This document shows positions 46,021-55,789 of a stretch of DNA of 64,000 nt, piece after piece. The stretch is from Akkermansia sp. N21116 (GTDB lineage Bacteria; Verrucomicrobiota; Verrucomicrobiia; Verrucomicrobiales; Akkermansiaceae): assembly GCF_029854705.2 (NCBI RefSeq), contig NZ_CP139035.1:2914001-2978000 (forward strand), in the 5' to 3' direction. Every line of letters begins with the position of its first letter. Position 1 is the stretch's first letter. Below the pieces are notes generated by a model. It was not told the origin of the DNA. It saw nothing but the letters and a program-made list of their open reading frames with translations, and did not search any database. The position numbers and the translations under genes are program-made.

Positions 46021-46905
46021 ATGTCCCAGATCACAATCGGCTATACACTCGGAGACCAAGCCGGCATCGGGCCGGAAGTCATCGCCCAAGCCCTGGCTTC
46101 TCCCGATTTGCCCCGAAACGTCCAATACACGCTCATCGGAGAAAAAATCAATGCCGTTCCCGGTTCTCCATCGCGCGAGTCCGCCCAAGCCGCCTTCGAC
46201 CATCTGGAACTGGCTGTCCAGGCTTTGCGCCATGGAACTATCGATGCCATCGTCACAGCACCCGTCTCCAAGGAAGCACTCCACGAAGTCGGTTTCGCCT
46301 GGCCGGGGCAGACGGAATTCTTTGCCGCCCGCCTTGGAGAACCCAACTTTGCCATGTGCCTTTCCGGCGTCCACCTGACCGTGGCACTGGCTACCACCCA
46401 CGTTGCGATCAAAGATGTTCCTTCCCTTCTGAAGACCTCGGAACTCGTTCGCATCGGCAAGCTGCTGGCCGATTTCTGCCTGTGCCGCACATGCAAACGT
46501 CCGCAAATCGCCCTCGCCGCCCTCAACCCCCATGCCGGTGAAGACGGAGCTTTCGGCAGCGAAGACATGCGTATCATCGCTCCTGCCGTCGGCATTCTCA
46601 ACAAGGAATGCCCCGACGCCGACTTCTACGGTCCCGAAGTACCGGACACCGTCTACCGCGATGCCCTGCAAGGCCGTTTCGACGGCATCCTGGCTCCTTA
46701 TCATGACCAAGGGCTCATTCCATTGAAGATGCTCGACTTCAACACAGCCGTTAACATCACCCTCGGTCTGCCCCGGCCACGCGTCAGCCCAGATCACGGC
46801 ACGGCATTCGGAATCGCCGGCAAAGGCATCGCCGACCCATCCAGTACCTTGCAGGCCTTCCGGGTAGCCGTTCAGGTTGCCTCGCACAGCAGGCTCCAGT
46901 TCTGA
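46021..46905 (+). CDS. pdxA: 4-hydroxythreonine-4-phosphate dehydrogenase
   Basis: NAD-dependent enzyme of the DXP-dependent pyridoxal phosphate pathway, 294 residues. Family motifs: YTLGDQAGIGPEV at the start, TAPVSKEAL, LNPHAGEDGAFGSED (metal and substrate binding) and YHDQGLIPLKML, then NITLGLPRPRVSPDHGTAF. It is about 35 residues shorter than the E. coli enzyme; the gap falls near residues 40-75, between NAVPGS and the first catalytic segment, while the catalytic motifs are intact. No obvious ribosome site; it is probably co-translated from the small upstream gene. Confidence 0.94.
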   Translation: MSQITIGYTLGDQAGIGPEVIAQALASPDLPRNVQYTLIGEKINAVPGSPSRESAQAAFDHLELAVQALRHGTIDAIVTAPVSKEALHEVGFAWPGQTEFFAARLGEPNFAMCLSGVHLTVALATTHVAIKDVPSLLKTSELVRIGKLLADFCLCRTCKRPQIALAALNPHAGEDGAFGSEDMRIIAPAVGILNKECPDADFYGPEVPDTVYRDALQGRFDGILAPYHDQGLIPLKMLDFNTAVNITLGLPRPRVSPDHGTAFGIAGKGIADPSSTLQAFRVAVQVASHSRLQF

Positions 46906-46933
46906 ACCTGCCAGCCCCCTCTGGTCGATCGCA

Positions 46934-48352
46934 TCACACCGGATATTCCATTCCAAGCTCCGCGATCACAAGATCGCGTCCGTCGTCGGGAAACTCCTCC
47001 TGCAAGGCATCATACATCGCCTGGGAAGCTTTCGGTTCACCGTGGACGAGGAAGACAGTAGAGCGAGAGCCCCCCATTTCCTTGAAATAACTAAGCAATT
47101 CATCGTGGTCGGCATGTCCCGAGAACGAATCCATCTCTTCGATTGCCGCCCGAACCGTGTACTGCTTGCCCAGAATAGGCACATCTTTCCAACCGTCCAT
47201 AATCTTGCGCCCCAACGTAGATGGAGCACAATAACCCACAAATAAGACCGTATTGCGGGGATTACCGATATTATTGGCCAGATGATGCAGAATGCGTCCA
47301 GCTTCGCACATGCCCGAAGCGGAAATAATAATCCCCTGTTCCTTCATTTTGTTCAGGGCTTGGGATTCCTCAACAGAACGGATCAGCCGCAAATGTTCAA
47401 ACCCGAACGGATCTTTCTCCCGGAACAAGAACTCATACGCCTCGGAGTTGAAACATTCGGGATGGAGCCTGTAAATCTCCGTGGCACTTACCGCCATCGG
47501 GCTATCCACATACACGGTAAGCTGCGGCAGCTTACCTTCCTGAAAAGCTTTGTGAAGCAAATACAGGAGCTGCTGAGTACGTTCCACGGCAAAAGCGGGA
47601 ATATAAATGCTGCCGCCTCGTTCCAATGATCGTTCAATACAGGCACAAAACGTCTCGTCATCCCTTGGAGGAGACTCATGGTGACGTCCTCCGTACGTCG
47701 ATTCCATAATGAGGATATCCACATCCGGTACTGGGACGGGATCCCTCAGCAGTTCGTTATTTCCGCGCCCCACGTCACCGGAAAATACCAATCTTTTCTT
47801 CCGTCCTCCGTCATCCTCGTCAACAATATCCAGGCAAACCTGGGCTGCACCGAGAATGTGGCCCGCATCATAGAAAGACAACGTGACGCCGGGAGCAATC
47901 ATCTGAGGGCGTTCGTAGTTGATATTCATGAACAGGCGCGTACACATCTCGGCATCTTGAGGCGTATAATTCGGCACGGCAAGAGGGCCGCGAATACCAT
48001 TACGGGCATTAATCTTGTTAATGAACGCACAATCGTGTTCCTGAATGCGGGCGGCATCAGCCAGCATGATCAGACACAGGTCTCGCGTCGCCGGCGTACA
48101 ATAAATATTGCCGTCAAAGCCCTTTTTCACCAAATTCGGCAGGTTTCCGGAGTGGTCGATATGCGCATGAGACAGAACGACACAATCAATCCCCTTCGGA
48201 TCAAAATACGGAAACTCTCGGTTAATCCTCAGGGATTCCTCACGCCGGCCCTGAAACATCCCGCAATCCAGCAGGATACGAGCGCCGTTCACTTCCAGCA
48301 AATGTTGGGACCCAGTCGTCGTCCCTGCTGCACCGCAGAATTTGATTTTCAT
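46934..48352 (-). CDS. Metallo-beta-lactamase/beta-CASP RNA-processing nuclease
   Basis: Product of 472 residues, cytoplasmic. Metal motif 2 is SHAHIDHSG. Motif 3 and 4 regions are visible in YDAGHILGAAQV and FSGDVGRG. beta-CASP signature regions are ILIMESTYGGRHH, SASGMCEAGRILHHL and, near the end, SGHADHDELL. This is the CPSF73/YSH1-like exonuclease group found in many bacteria. Its RNA substrate is unknown. ATG 48352 begins MKIKFCGAAGTTTGS, the family's usual start; the longer frame to 48478 has no conserved residues and invades the upstream gene. Confidence 0.93.
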   Translation of the reverse strand: MKIKFCGAAGTTTGSQHLLEVNGARILLDCGMFQGRREESLRINREFPYFDPKGIDCVVLSHAHIDHSGNLPNLVKKGFDGNIYCTPATRDLCLIMLADAARIQEHDCAFINKINARNGIRGPLAVPNYTPQDAEMCTRLFMNINYERPQMIAPGVTLSFYDAGHILGAAQVCLDIVDEDDGGRKKRLVFSGDVGRGNNELLRDPVPVPDVDILIMESTYGGRHHESPPRDDETFCACIERSLERGGSIYIPAFAVERTQQLLYLLHKAFQEGKLPQLTVYVDSPMAVSATEIYRLHPECFNSEAYEFLFREKDPFGFEHLRLIRSVEESQALNKMKEQGIIISASGMCEAGRILHHLANNIGNPRNTVLFVGYCAPSTLGRKIMDGWKDVPILGKQYTVRAAIEEMDSFSGHADHDELLSYFKEMGGSRSTVFLVHGEPKASQAMYDALQEEFPDDGRDLVIAELGMEYPV

Positions 48353-48425
48353 ATGGAACCTACTTTTAATGCAAAAACATCCGGAAATCAAGGAGACTCT
48401 TCTTCCCCCACGGCAACAAGAGGTA

Positions 48426-48941
48426 CTACGATTCCACCGTTCCCGGTTCCTGACGGACCTCGGATGGGACAGGAGCAATCCCCAACACCCGGCGCTGAGG
48501 GGAAGATACCCCGCCGTGAGTCACATACAAATGAGCCCATGACAGTTCGACCATATCCCCTTTCTTCAGCCCGCGGATTGCCGCCAGGACGGCAGGAGAC
48601 TGGGGATCTTCTCTGCCATTCTCTTTCATATTCACAAAAAATACCTCCTGCTCGGCATCGCCATACTTACCGAAACACCCGTAATTCAAATAACGGACAA
48701 CCTTGAAACGCGCCACGTCACGTGCATGTCCGCACTTGTCCGGACACAGCGAAGTCCGAAACATGCAGGGTTTATGCTCCACGCCTTCAAAGCTCGCTAC
48801 GACGCGGTTGAAAGCCAGGAGTTCCACACGGGCGGGAGAGTCCCCCTCCTCCAGTGGTTTTTCTTCAGCCCCGGACGGCAACACGACGGCACATCCCAGC
48901 ATGAACACGAACAACAAACACTTTGCAATTTTTACATTCAT
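48426..48941 (-). CDS. Secreted cysteine-rich protein of unknown function
   Basis: Product of 171 residues with a signal peptide (CLLFVFMLGCAVVLPSGA, cut near residue 25). The mature part has a cluster CMFRTSLCPDKCGHA, suggesting a metal site or disulfides, followed by VVRYLNYGCFGKYG. The rest has an OB/SH3-like beta pattern (KKGDMVELSWAHLYVTHG). I cannot name the family. It lies 73 bases upstream of the beta-CASP nuclease gene, same strand. Confidence 0.72.
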   Translation of the reverse strand: MNVKIAKCLLFVFMLGCAVVLPSGAEEKPLEEGDSPARVELLAFNRVVASFEGVEHKPCMFRTSLCPDKCGHARDVARFKVVRYLNYGCFGKYGDAEQEVFFVNMKENGREDPQSPAVLAAIRGLKKGDMVELSWAHLYVTHGGVSSPQRRVLGIAPVPSEVRQEPGTVES

Positions 48942-49150
48942 ATCCAAATCGTGCTAGCTCTCCGCAAATATGTCAAGATACCACGGCGGCACACATCCTA
49001 CCTCATGCGTCATTCATACAGCAAAGCCACCTCTCCAGGATCATTCCATCCCCCAACCCGGTACCTGGTAAAAAAGAGAAAGACAAGGAAACGTAAACTT
49101 ACCGGGTGAAGGCAAAATTCAGGCTTCCGTTCCCTGAGCGGGTTATTATA

Positions 49151-50581
49151 ATGCGCTCCGTCCCCATGAGTTCAGCCTCTGCACAGCTCCGTCGATTTCT
49201 GCCATTTATCCTGACTTTGGGGATCGGCAGCGTGCTGGCCTTCTATTTGATGAACCGCGAGTGGTCGCAGATGCAATGGGAAATCCCCGGCACGCGGGCA
49301 GAGTATCCACTTGCCCAGTCATTACGGCCCTGGCTGATATCCATCGGGTGTTTCCTGCCGGCAGTCGGGGCATTGATCTATGCTTTCATCGATATCATGG
49401 ATCGGTACATTACCCGGATGTTCCTGTCATCCTTCCTGTTATGTACGGGCATCCTCTCCCTGATCTTCATTCTGGGGGACTTCGCAGAGAATGTGGGAGA
49501 ATTCGGGGAATTTGACGATCCCATTCTATCTACCGTCCATTTTTACTTGCTGCAGATGCCGATGATTCTCAATCTCGTGCTTCCCTACACGCTGCTGCTC
49601 GGCGTATTGTGGGCACTCAGCAAGTTGTCCGGATCTTCGGAAATCACCGGAATGCTGCAATCCGGGCGTTCCCTTCTGCGCATCACGGCGCCCATTATTG
49701 TAGGTTCTTGCTTCGTGGCGGCGTATTTCGGAATTTTCGGGTTCCACTGGGCGCCCAATTCCACGCTATACCGCAAGCTCCTGTTTGCATCCATATCCGA
49801 CAGCCGAAATATGGAAAACAACCCTTTTGCCAAAGCCTGCCGATATAAAAACGAAGTAGCCGGGCGCATTTGGAATATTCGCATCCCTCCTGAAATCGAT
49901 TCTCCGGGTGCGCCTCTTATCGATGTTCATATCGAACAATTCTCCGCTCCCGGTGTGTTGAATTACGAAATTTTCGCAGATTCTGCTTCTTGGAACCATG
50001 CCACACGAGTCTGGACGTTCAAGAATGCCGTTTACCGCAAACACAATGAAACTCCGAAAAACTTGGAAATCGTCCCGGAATTCGAAAAAAAGATTCATCC
50101 TACCTTGGTAACCGAATTCCCGGAAACGCCCTGGCAGTTGATTTCGCCGTCGTTTCGTGTTGATACGCAAGGAACGCCAACCATCAAAAGCATTATCGAC
50201 AATCGCTCCGTCAATCCCAAGATGTCCCGGGCTTTGCATACGGAATGGCATGTCCGTATTGCTAAAATCTTCTCCTGCATCCTGCTGGGCATCATCGCCA
50301 TCCCTTCAGCCATTACATTCCAGAGGCGTTCCCCAATGGCGGGCATCGGCATTGCCATTTTCCTGGCTGCCGCCATGCTGTTCCTCTACGAATTTTTTCC
50401 GACACTGGCATCTGCCGGTTACTTCCCTTCCTGGCTGGGAGCCTGGCTGCCTAATATCATCTACGCCATCATTGCCGTATACCTTTTCAAGAAGCGCCTT
50501 GCCATGCGTTCGTTCCAAGAGTGGTTCGCCCAGTTTAAAGCCGAACGGGCAGCCTCCCGTAATCCCCATATCCCCTCATGA
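49151..50581 (+). CDS. LptF/LptG-type lipopolysaccharide export permease with N-terminal extension
   Basis: Inner-membrane half of the LPS exporter (LptB2FG), 476 residues. From about residue 83 the usual start MDRYITRMFLSSFLLCTGIL appears. Family helices and TLLLGVLWALSKLSGSSEIT follow, then a periplasmic jellyroll region, then three C-terminal spans (ILLGIIAIPSAITFQRRSPM etc.). Before the canonical start there are some 80 extra residues holding two additional spans. ATG 49151 is preferred over a GTG at 49106. Whether it is LptF or LptG cannot be decided. The stop overlaps the next ATG (ATGA). Confidence 0.9.
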   Translation: MRSVPMSSASAQLRRFLPFILTLGIGSVLAFYLMNREWSQMQWEIPGTRAEYPLAQSLRPWLISIGCFLPAVGALIYAFIDIMDRYITRMFLSSFLLCTGILSLIFILGDFAENVGEFGEFDDPILSTVHFYLLQMPMILNLVLPYTLLLGVLWALSKLSGSSEITGMLQSGRSLLRITAPIIVGSCFVAAYFGIFGFHWAPNSTLYRKLLFASISDSRNMENNPFAKACRYKNEVAGRIWNIRIPPEIDSPGAPLIDVHIEQFSAPGVLNYEIFADSASWNHATRVWTFKNAVYRKHNETPKNLEIVPEFEKKIHPTLVTEFPETPWQLISPSFRVDTQGTPTIKSIIDNRSVNPKMSRALHTEWHVRIAKIFSCILLGIIAIPSAITFQRRSPMAGIGIAIFLAAAMLFLYEFFPTLASAGYFPSWLGAWLPNIIYAIIAVYLFKKRLAMRSFQEWFAQFKAERAASRNPHIPS

Positions 50582-51258
50582 TCGAATCGCCCGTTCCCTT
50601 CCCCAAAGCTGTTCTTTTTGACTTCGACGGTGTCCTTGTCGACACGGAATGGGCCATTTATCAATCCTGGGAACGCGTGTTCCGGGCTCACGGGCATGCC
50701 CTGCCTTTGGACTGCTTCAACCAATGCCTCGGAAGCGGATACACGCACTGGAATCCGGCCGACCATCTGGAAAGCCTCACGGGTAAAACATACGACTGGG
50801 AGACCATCAATGCCGAACGCCAAAAACGCATCCATGCCGATCTGGCCCATTCCGGGCTAATGACCGGTGCCTTGGAACTGTTAAACTGGTGCCGGAAACA
50901 AGCCCTGCCATTGGCCGTAGCCTCCAGTTCATCCCATCGATGGGTGGACGGATGGTTGGAAAAACTGGGGATTCGCGACCGCTTTGTCTCCGTCCTCTGC
51001 CGAGACGACGGGCTACCCGTCAAACCGGATCCAGCCTTGTACGTTGAATCGGCACGGCGACTGTCCCTGCCCCCTGCGGACTGCCTCGTCATCGAAGACT
51101 CCGAAAACGGCACAACAGCCGCCCATCGCGCAGGAATCCCGGTCATTGCCGTTCCGAACAGAATCACCGAATGCGCCAATTTTGAACTGGCGACCTGCCG
51201 TGTCTCCTCCTTGCATAAGGTTCTGGAACTGTTGCAGCATTCCCCATTGGCTCGCTAG
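50578..51258 (+). CDS. HAD-superfamily hydrolase, beta-phosphoglucomutase-like
   Basis: Cytoplasmic phosphatase or phosphomutase of 226 residues. Motif I FDFDGVLVDTEWA, a C1 helical cap, motif II AVASSSSHRW, motif III Lys in LPVKPDPALY, motif IV VIEDSENGTTAAHRAG. This is the CbbY/YcjU/GPH subgroup acting on sugar phosphates. It is translationally coupled to the permease gene through ATGA at 50578-50581. Confidence 0.92.
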   Translation: MIESPVPFPKAVLFDFDGVLVDTEWAIYQSWERVFRAHGHALPLDCFNQCLGSGYTHWNPADHLESLTGKTYDWETINAERQKRIHADLAHSGLMTGALELLNWCRKQALPLAVASSSSHRWVDGWLEKLGIRDRFVSVLCRDDGLPVKPDPALYVESARRLSLPPADCLVIEDSENGTTAAHRAGIPVIAVPNRITECANFELATCRVSSLHKVLELLQHSPLAR

Positions 51259-51426
51259 TCGATTCCACCGGAAAATCGCATCCGCCTCAAACTTTTAAGT
51301 ACAAGTCTATTGTGCGATATAACAAAAGACATTGATATTGCATGACACTTTTTCCGACTCTTTCCGGGATTTTGAATTTTGATTTTACAGTTTCAAGTTC
51401 TAGGGTGTAAGAGAATCAAGAATCTC

Positions 51427-54123
51427 ATGAGCTCCTCTATCTTCGCTCGCTTAAATCCAACTGAAATCGAACTGCTTTACCAATCTTGGAACAATGACCC
51501 CACATCCGTGGATCCCGTCTGGGCCGCCTACTTTGAAGGCTATGCCCTCGGTTCCGGCAAAGAAGCCGCACCTTCAAGGCCGACATCCAGGTTGCCTTTT
51601 GTTCCTGTGGAAACCGTTCAAGAAATCGTCTCAGCCGATCCGTCTACCTACTTCCGCCGCAACGGTCACCATTTTGCGGACATCAACCCGCTCTATCCCA
51701 TTTCCAGGGAAGAACGCCTTGCCTCCCTGCCGGAGGGCATTTGCGCCGATGCGGAAACAATCTGCCGATTGTTCGACTTGTATTGCGACAAGACGGGTTA
51801 CGAATACACCCACATTGATTCCCCGGAAATCGTCAACTGGATCAAGGCCAGAATCGAATCCAGCGATCAGGAAGTTCTCAATACACCGGAAAAACGTATC
51901 TCCGCTCTGGAAAAACTCCTCCAGTCGGAACAATTTGAAGAATTCCTGGGCAAAAAATTCCTTGGTGAAAAACGCTTCTCCCTCGAAGGCGGAGAAGGCT
52001 TGATCGTCCTCCTCCAAAGTATCTTGGACAACTGCCCCGCCAACGAAATCTCCCATGTGGAACTAGGAATGGCCCACCGCGGACGCCTGAATGTCCTGGC
52101 CAATATCTTGCACAAATCCCTTCGCAATATCTTCTACGAATTCACGCCCGACTACATGCCGGACAACCCCGAAGGAGGAAGCGACGTCAAATACCACCTC
52201 GGTTACGCTACCACCCTCACCTTCCCGGACGGGCAGTCGCTGGACGTCACCCTTTCCGCCAATCCCAGCCACCTCGAAGCCGTCGACCCCATCGTGGAAG
52301 GCCGCGCCCGTGCCGTCCAGCATGAAATCGGTGACAATGCCCGCAAGAAAGTCCTGCCCATCCTCATCCACGGAGATGCCGCATTTGCCGGACAAGGCCT
52401 CGTCAGCGAAGTGCTGAACCTATCCCAACTGCGGGGGTACAAGACCGGCGGCACCATCCATATCATCGTCAACAACCAGATCGGCTTCACAACCGATCCG
52501 GGCGAAGCGCGTTCCAGCCGTTATGCAACGGATATGGCCAAGATGGTGCAGGCTCCTATTCTTCATGTCAACGGAGAGTCTCCCGAAGCCCTTGTCAAGG
52601 CCGCCCTTTTTGCCCTCGACTTCCGCCAGAAATTCGCCTTCGACATCGTGCTGGACATCTATTGCTACCGCAAGCTCGGTCACAATGAAACCGACCAGTC
52701 CTCCTTCACCAACCCCATGCTGGCGGCTACAATCGCCAACCACCCTGGAGCCGTTGCCAGCTATTCCCGCGAACTCATCGAGCGCGGCGACCTGACCGAA
52801 GCCGGCTTCAAGGAAATAGCAGACCGCCAGTGGCAAGCTATGGAAGAACAGCTCCAGCAGCTCTCTGTCATGTCTGTCCACTCCATCATGCCGCCCCTCT
52901 CCTCGACCCGCGGCCACGGCGTCCTGCCATACTCGCACGACATTATCAACACCGGCATCACGCCGAATATGTACCGCTTCGTCGGAGAAGGCATCACCCG
53001 CCTTCCGGAAGGATTCCACCTTCACCCCACTCTGGAAAAGCGCGTATTTGCCCGTCGCAAAGCCGCCTTCGAAAACGGGACTCCTCTCGATTGGGGCATG
53101 GGAGAAGCCCTCGCCTGGGGTTCACTAATGATGGAAGGCACTCCCGTCCGCATTAGCGGACAAGACTGCCAGCGAGGCACGTTCTCGCACCGCCACGCCG
53201 TCGTCCACGATCAGGAAACGGGAGCCATTCACATCCCGCTGGAACACCTCTCCCCAGATCAGGCCCCCTTCCGCATCTTCAATTCCTCCCTGTCGGAAGC
53301 CTCCATCCTTGGCTTCGAATACGGATACTCCCTCGGTTCTCCGGATACACTCACCATGTGGGAAGCCCAGTTCGGCGATTTTGCCAACGGAGCACAGGTT
53401 ATCATTGATCAGTTTATCGCAGCGGCGGAAGCCAAGTGGCGCCAGGGCTCCAGCATTACCCTACTCCTGCCCCACGGATACGAAGGAGCCGGTTCGGAAC
53501 ACTCCAGCGCGAGAATCGAACGCTACCTGCAACTCTGTGCCCAGCGCAACATGCAAATCCTGAACCTGACGACTCCCGCCCAGCTCTTCCATGCCCTCCG
53601 CCGCCAAATCAAGCAGAAGGCAGCCAAGCCGATGGTAATCTTCACCCCCAAGAGCCTGCTCTCCCTGCCGGACGCCGTCTCCCCCATGAAGGACTTCCTC
53701 TCCCCATCCGGGTTCCAGGAAATCCTCCCCGACCCGGAATCTCCGACCCCCCGGGAGTGCAGACGCGTCATCCTATGTTCCGGCAAGGTCTTCTACGACC
53801 TCATGAACTATCGCCGGGAACACGGTATCACAGACACTCTTATCGTCCGGATCGAACAGCTCTACCCCATCTACGACGAACTGCTCACCTACACCTTGGC
53901 CCCCTACGAACACATCCGGGATTACTGCTGGTGCCAGGAAGAACCGGAAAACATGGGACCGTGGAATCACATCCGTCCCCGTCTCAACAGGATCCTCTCC
54001 GCCTCCTTCCGATACGCCGGACGTCTCGCCATGGCGTGCCCCGCAGAAGGTGCCAAATCCCTGCATAAGGCCGCCCAAAAGCGCCTTCTCAGCTCCGCAT
54101 TCAACACCCGTGAAACCCTCTAA
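51427..54123 (+). CDS. sucA: 2-oxoglutarate dehydrogenase E1 component
   Basis: Thiamine-diphosphate enzyme decarboxylating 2-oxoglutarate and succinylating the E2 lipoyl group; 898 residues, slightly shorter than E. coli (933). The N-terminal E2-binding helix is present (FARLNPTEIELLYQSW). Core motifs: GMAHRGRLNVLAN, HGDAAFAGQGLVSEVLNLSQ, TIHIIVNNQIGFTTDP, GHNETDQSSFTNP, and SHRHAVVHDQET in the second half. ATG 51427 is chosen over one at 51379 by alignment of the N-terminal helix. The E2 gene follows 21 bases later. The adjacent fumarase fits a working oxidative TCA branch. Confidence 0.97.
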   Translation: MSSSIFARLNPTEIELLYQSWNNDPTSVDPVWAAYFEGYALGSGKEAAPSRPTSRLPFVPVETVQEIVSADPSTYFRRNGHHFADINPLYPISREERLASLPEGICADAETICRLFDLYCDKTGYEYTHIDSPEIVNWIKARIESSDQEVLNTPEKRISALEKLLQSEQFEEFLGKKFLGEKRFSLEGGEGLIVLLQSILDNCPANEISHVELGMAHRGRLNVLANILHKSLRNIFYEFTPDYMPDNPEGGSDVKYHLGYATTLTFPDGQSLDVTLSANPSHLEAVDPIVEGRARAVQHEIGDNARKKVLPILIHGDAAFAGQGLVSEVLNLSQLRGYKTGGTIHIIVNNQIGFTTDPGEARSSRYATDMAKMVQAPILHVNGESPEALVKAALFALDFRQKFAFDIVLDIYCYRKLGHNETDQSSFTNPMLAATIANHPGAVASYSRELIERGDLTEAGFKEIADRQWQAMEEQLQQLSVMSVHSIMPPLSSTRGHGVLPYSHDIINTGITPNMYRFVGEGITRLPEGFHLHPTLEKRVFARRKAAFENGTPLDWGMGEALAWGSLMMEGTPVRISGQDCQRGTFSHRHAVVHDQETGAIHIPLEHLSPDQAPFRIFNSSLSEASILGFEYGYSLGSPDTLTMWEAQFGDFANGAQVIIDQFIAAAEAKWRQGSSITLLLPHGYEGAGSEHSSARIERYLQLCAQRNMQILNLTTPAQLFHALRRQIKQKAAKPMVIFTPKSLLSLPDAVSPMKDFLSPSGFQEILPDPESPTPRECRRVILCSGKVFYDLMNYRREHGITDTLIVRIEQLYPIYDELLTYTLAPYEHIRDYCWCQEEPENMGPWNHIRPRLNRILSASFRYAGRLAMACPAEGAKSLHKAAQKRLLSSAFNTRETL

Positions 54124-54144
54124 CCTCTTACCATCTTTTCTCTC

Positions 54145-55197
54145 ATGAGCGATATCATCATCCCCAACTTCGGTGAATCCGTCACATCGGCCACCATCTC
54201 TACCTGGAACGTTGAATCCGGAGCCCGAGTCAACGCAGGAGACGTACTCGTCACTCTGGAAACGGACAAAGTAGCATCCGAACTGGAAGCACAGGAAAAC
54301 GGCATCCTTGAGATCCTCGTCCCCGAAGGCAATGACGTCGGCATCGGAGATGTTATTGGACGCATCTCCGCAACATCCGCCGGGACAGTCCCTTCTCCCG
54401 TTGCATCCAAGGTAGCCCAACCGGCACCCCGCCCCGCTCCGGTAGAAGAAAAACCCGCAGCCGCATCCATCCCTGTTCCCGCAGTCTCCCCCCAGTCACC
54501 TGTGGAAGAAACGCGCTACTCACGCACCCGCATGTCCCCCTTGAGGCGTACGATTGCAGCAAAACTCGTTGAAGTCCAACACCAGTCTGCCCTATTGACG
54601 ACATTCAACGAATGCGACATGAGCGCCATCATGGAATTACGGCGCCAGTTCAAAAGCATGCCCAACCCCACCGGAGCACGCCTCGGCTTCATGAGCTTTT
54701 TCATCAAGGCCGTCGTCGGAGCACTTCAGGAAGTCCCCCAGGTCAATGCCCGCATCGACGGTGACGACATCATCACCAACCACTATTATGACATCTCCAT
54801 TGCCGTCGGTACGGACAAGGGCCTCACCGTCCCCGTCCTGCGGAACTGCGACGAGAAAAACCACCTCCAACTGGAACAGGAACTGGCCGAACTCTCCGAA
54901 AAAGCCCGCACCAACCGCCTGGGCATGGAAGACCTCCAGGGTGGAGTCTTCACCATCACCAACGGCGGCGTGTATGGCTCCATGCTCTCCACTCCCATCC
55001 CCAATCCGCCGCAAAGTGCCATCCTCGGCATGCACGCTATCATGGAACGCCCCGTCGCCAAGGACGGTCAAATCGTCATCCGCCCGATGATGTACCTGGC
55101 CCTTTCCTACGACCACCGGCTTATCGACGGCAAACAGGCAGTCACCTTCCTCGTCAAGATCAAGGAGCTTCTGGAAAACCCCGTCTTCCAGCTCTAA
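54145..55197 (+). CDS. sucB: 2-oxoglutarate dehydrogenase E2 (succinyltransferase), short form
   Basis: Dihydrolipoyl succinyltransferase of 350 residues, about 50 shorter than usual. The lipoyl domain is at residues 1-77 with the lipoylated Lys in LETDKVASE. An Ala/Pro linker follows (about 78-120). The catalytic CoA-transferase domain begins directly at [16 protein letters not shown] and ends with the [15 protein letters not shown] motif (catalytic His and Asp). I see no peripheral-subunit-binding domain between linker and catalytic domain. E3 docking may thus differ. No E3 gene is adjacent. No Shine-Dalgarno is visible. Confidence 0.94.
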   Translation: MSDIIIPNFGESVTSATISTWNVESGARVNAGDVLVTLETDKVASELEAQENGILEILVPEGNDVGIGDVIGRISATSAGTVPSPVASKVAQPAPRPAPVEEKPAAASIPVPAVSPQSPVEETRYSRTRMSPLRRTIAAKLVEVQHQSALLTTFNECDMSAIMELRRQFKSMPNPTGARLGFMSFFIKAVVGALQEVPQVNARIDGDDIITNHYYDISIAVGTDKGLTVPVLRNCDEKNHLQLEQELAELSEKARTNRLGMEDLQGGVFTITNGGVYGSMLSTPIPNPPQSAILGMHAIMERPVAKDGQIVIRPMMYLALSYDHRLIDGKQAVTFLVKIKELLENPVFQL

Positions 55198-55216
55198 CTG
55201 TCGTCTCCAGGACACC

Positions 55217-55765
55217 ATGCTCTCCCGGCTTACCCGGAAATGTATCTTCCTGATGTCCGCAGCCCTCGCCGTCCGGCTGGTAGCGGACATCAGGTATACC
55301 ATGGAAAGAGACCTGTACCTCTGCGGTATTCAGGATACCCTGACCAGTTCCCTCATGGCTCTGGACGTCTTCCTGTTCTTCCTGGCTACAGCCGTCTTCC
55401 TCACTTGGCTCTACAAATCAGTGGAGATGTTATCCGCCCAGGGAGGGCAGTTCCCCATCCGATACACGCCGGGAGCCGCCGTCGCCGGATGCCTGATTCC
55501 GCCGCTCTTTCTATATCGACCCTGCCTCGTCCTGATGGATATCCGCCGGGCGACGGCTCCAGACAAATCCATAGCGCCCGTCTTCATATGGTGGGGGTTG
55601 CTATGGGGAGGCATCGCCACCAGCATCATAGCCAGTTGCCTGGGATTCTCGCTCACCCCTTCCGAAGCATGGGCCTTCTCCCTCATCTCCCAAAGCGCCG
55701 TCATCATATCGACGGGAACCCTCTTCGTCGTCATGAACGGCATTGTCTCAGTCAAAGCACAATAA
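55217..55765 (+). CDS. DUF4328-like membrane protein
   Basis: Product of 182 residues with four hydrophobic segments. The pattern FLTWLYKSVEMLSAQGGQF, TPGAAVAGCLIPPLFLYRP, then VLMDIRRATAPD and FIWWGLLWGG matches DUF4328 proteins (family identification from memory of the motif). Role unknown. AGGA lies six bases upstream of the ATG. It follows sucB by 19 bases and converges with the gene at 55790. Confidence 0.8.
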   Translation: MLSRLTRKCIFLMSAALAVRLVADIRYTMERDLYLCGIQDTLTSSLMALDVFLFFLATAVFLTWLYKSVEMLSAQGGQFPIRYTPGAAVAGCLIPPLFLYRPCLVLMDIRRATAPDKSIAPVFIWWGLLWGGIATSIIASCLGFSLTPSEAWAFSLISQSAVIISTGTLFVVMNGIVSVKAQ

Positions 55766-55789
55766 ATTCATACAAAAACGTCAACCCTC

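Noticed and set aside
46015-46956. 313-codon minus-strand frame opposite pdxA
   Set aside because: Antisense shadow; pdxA motifs are unambiguous on the plus strand.
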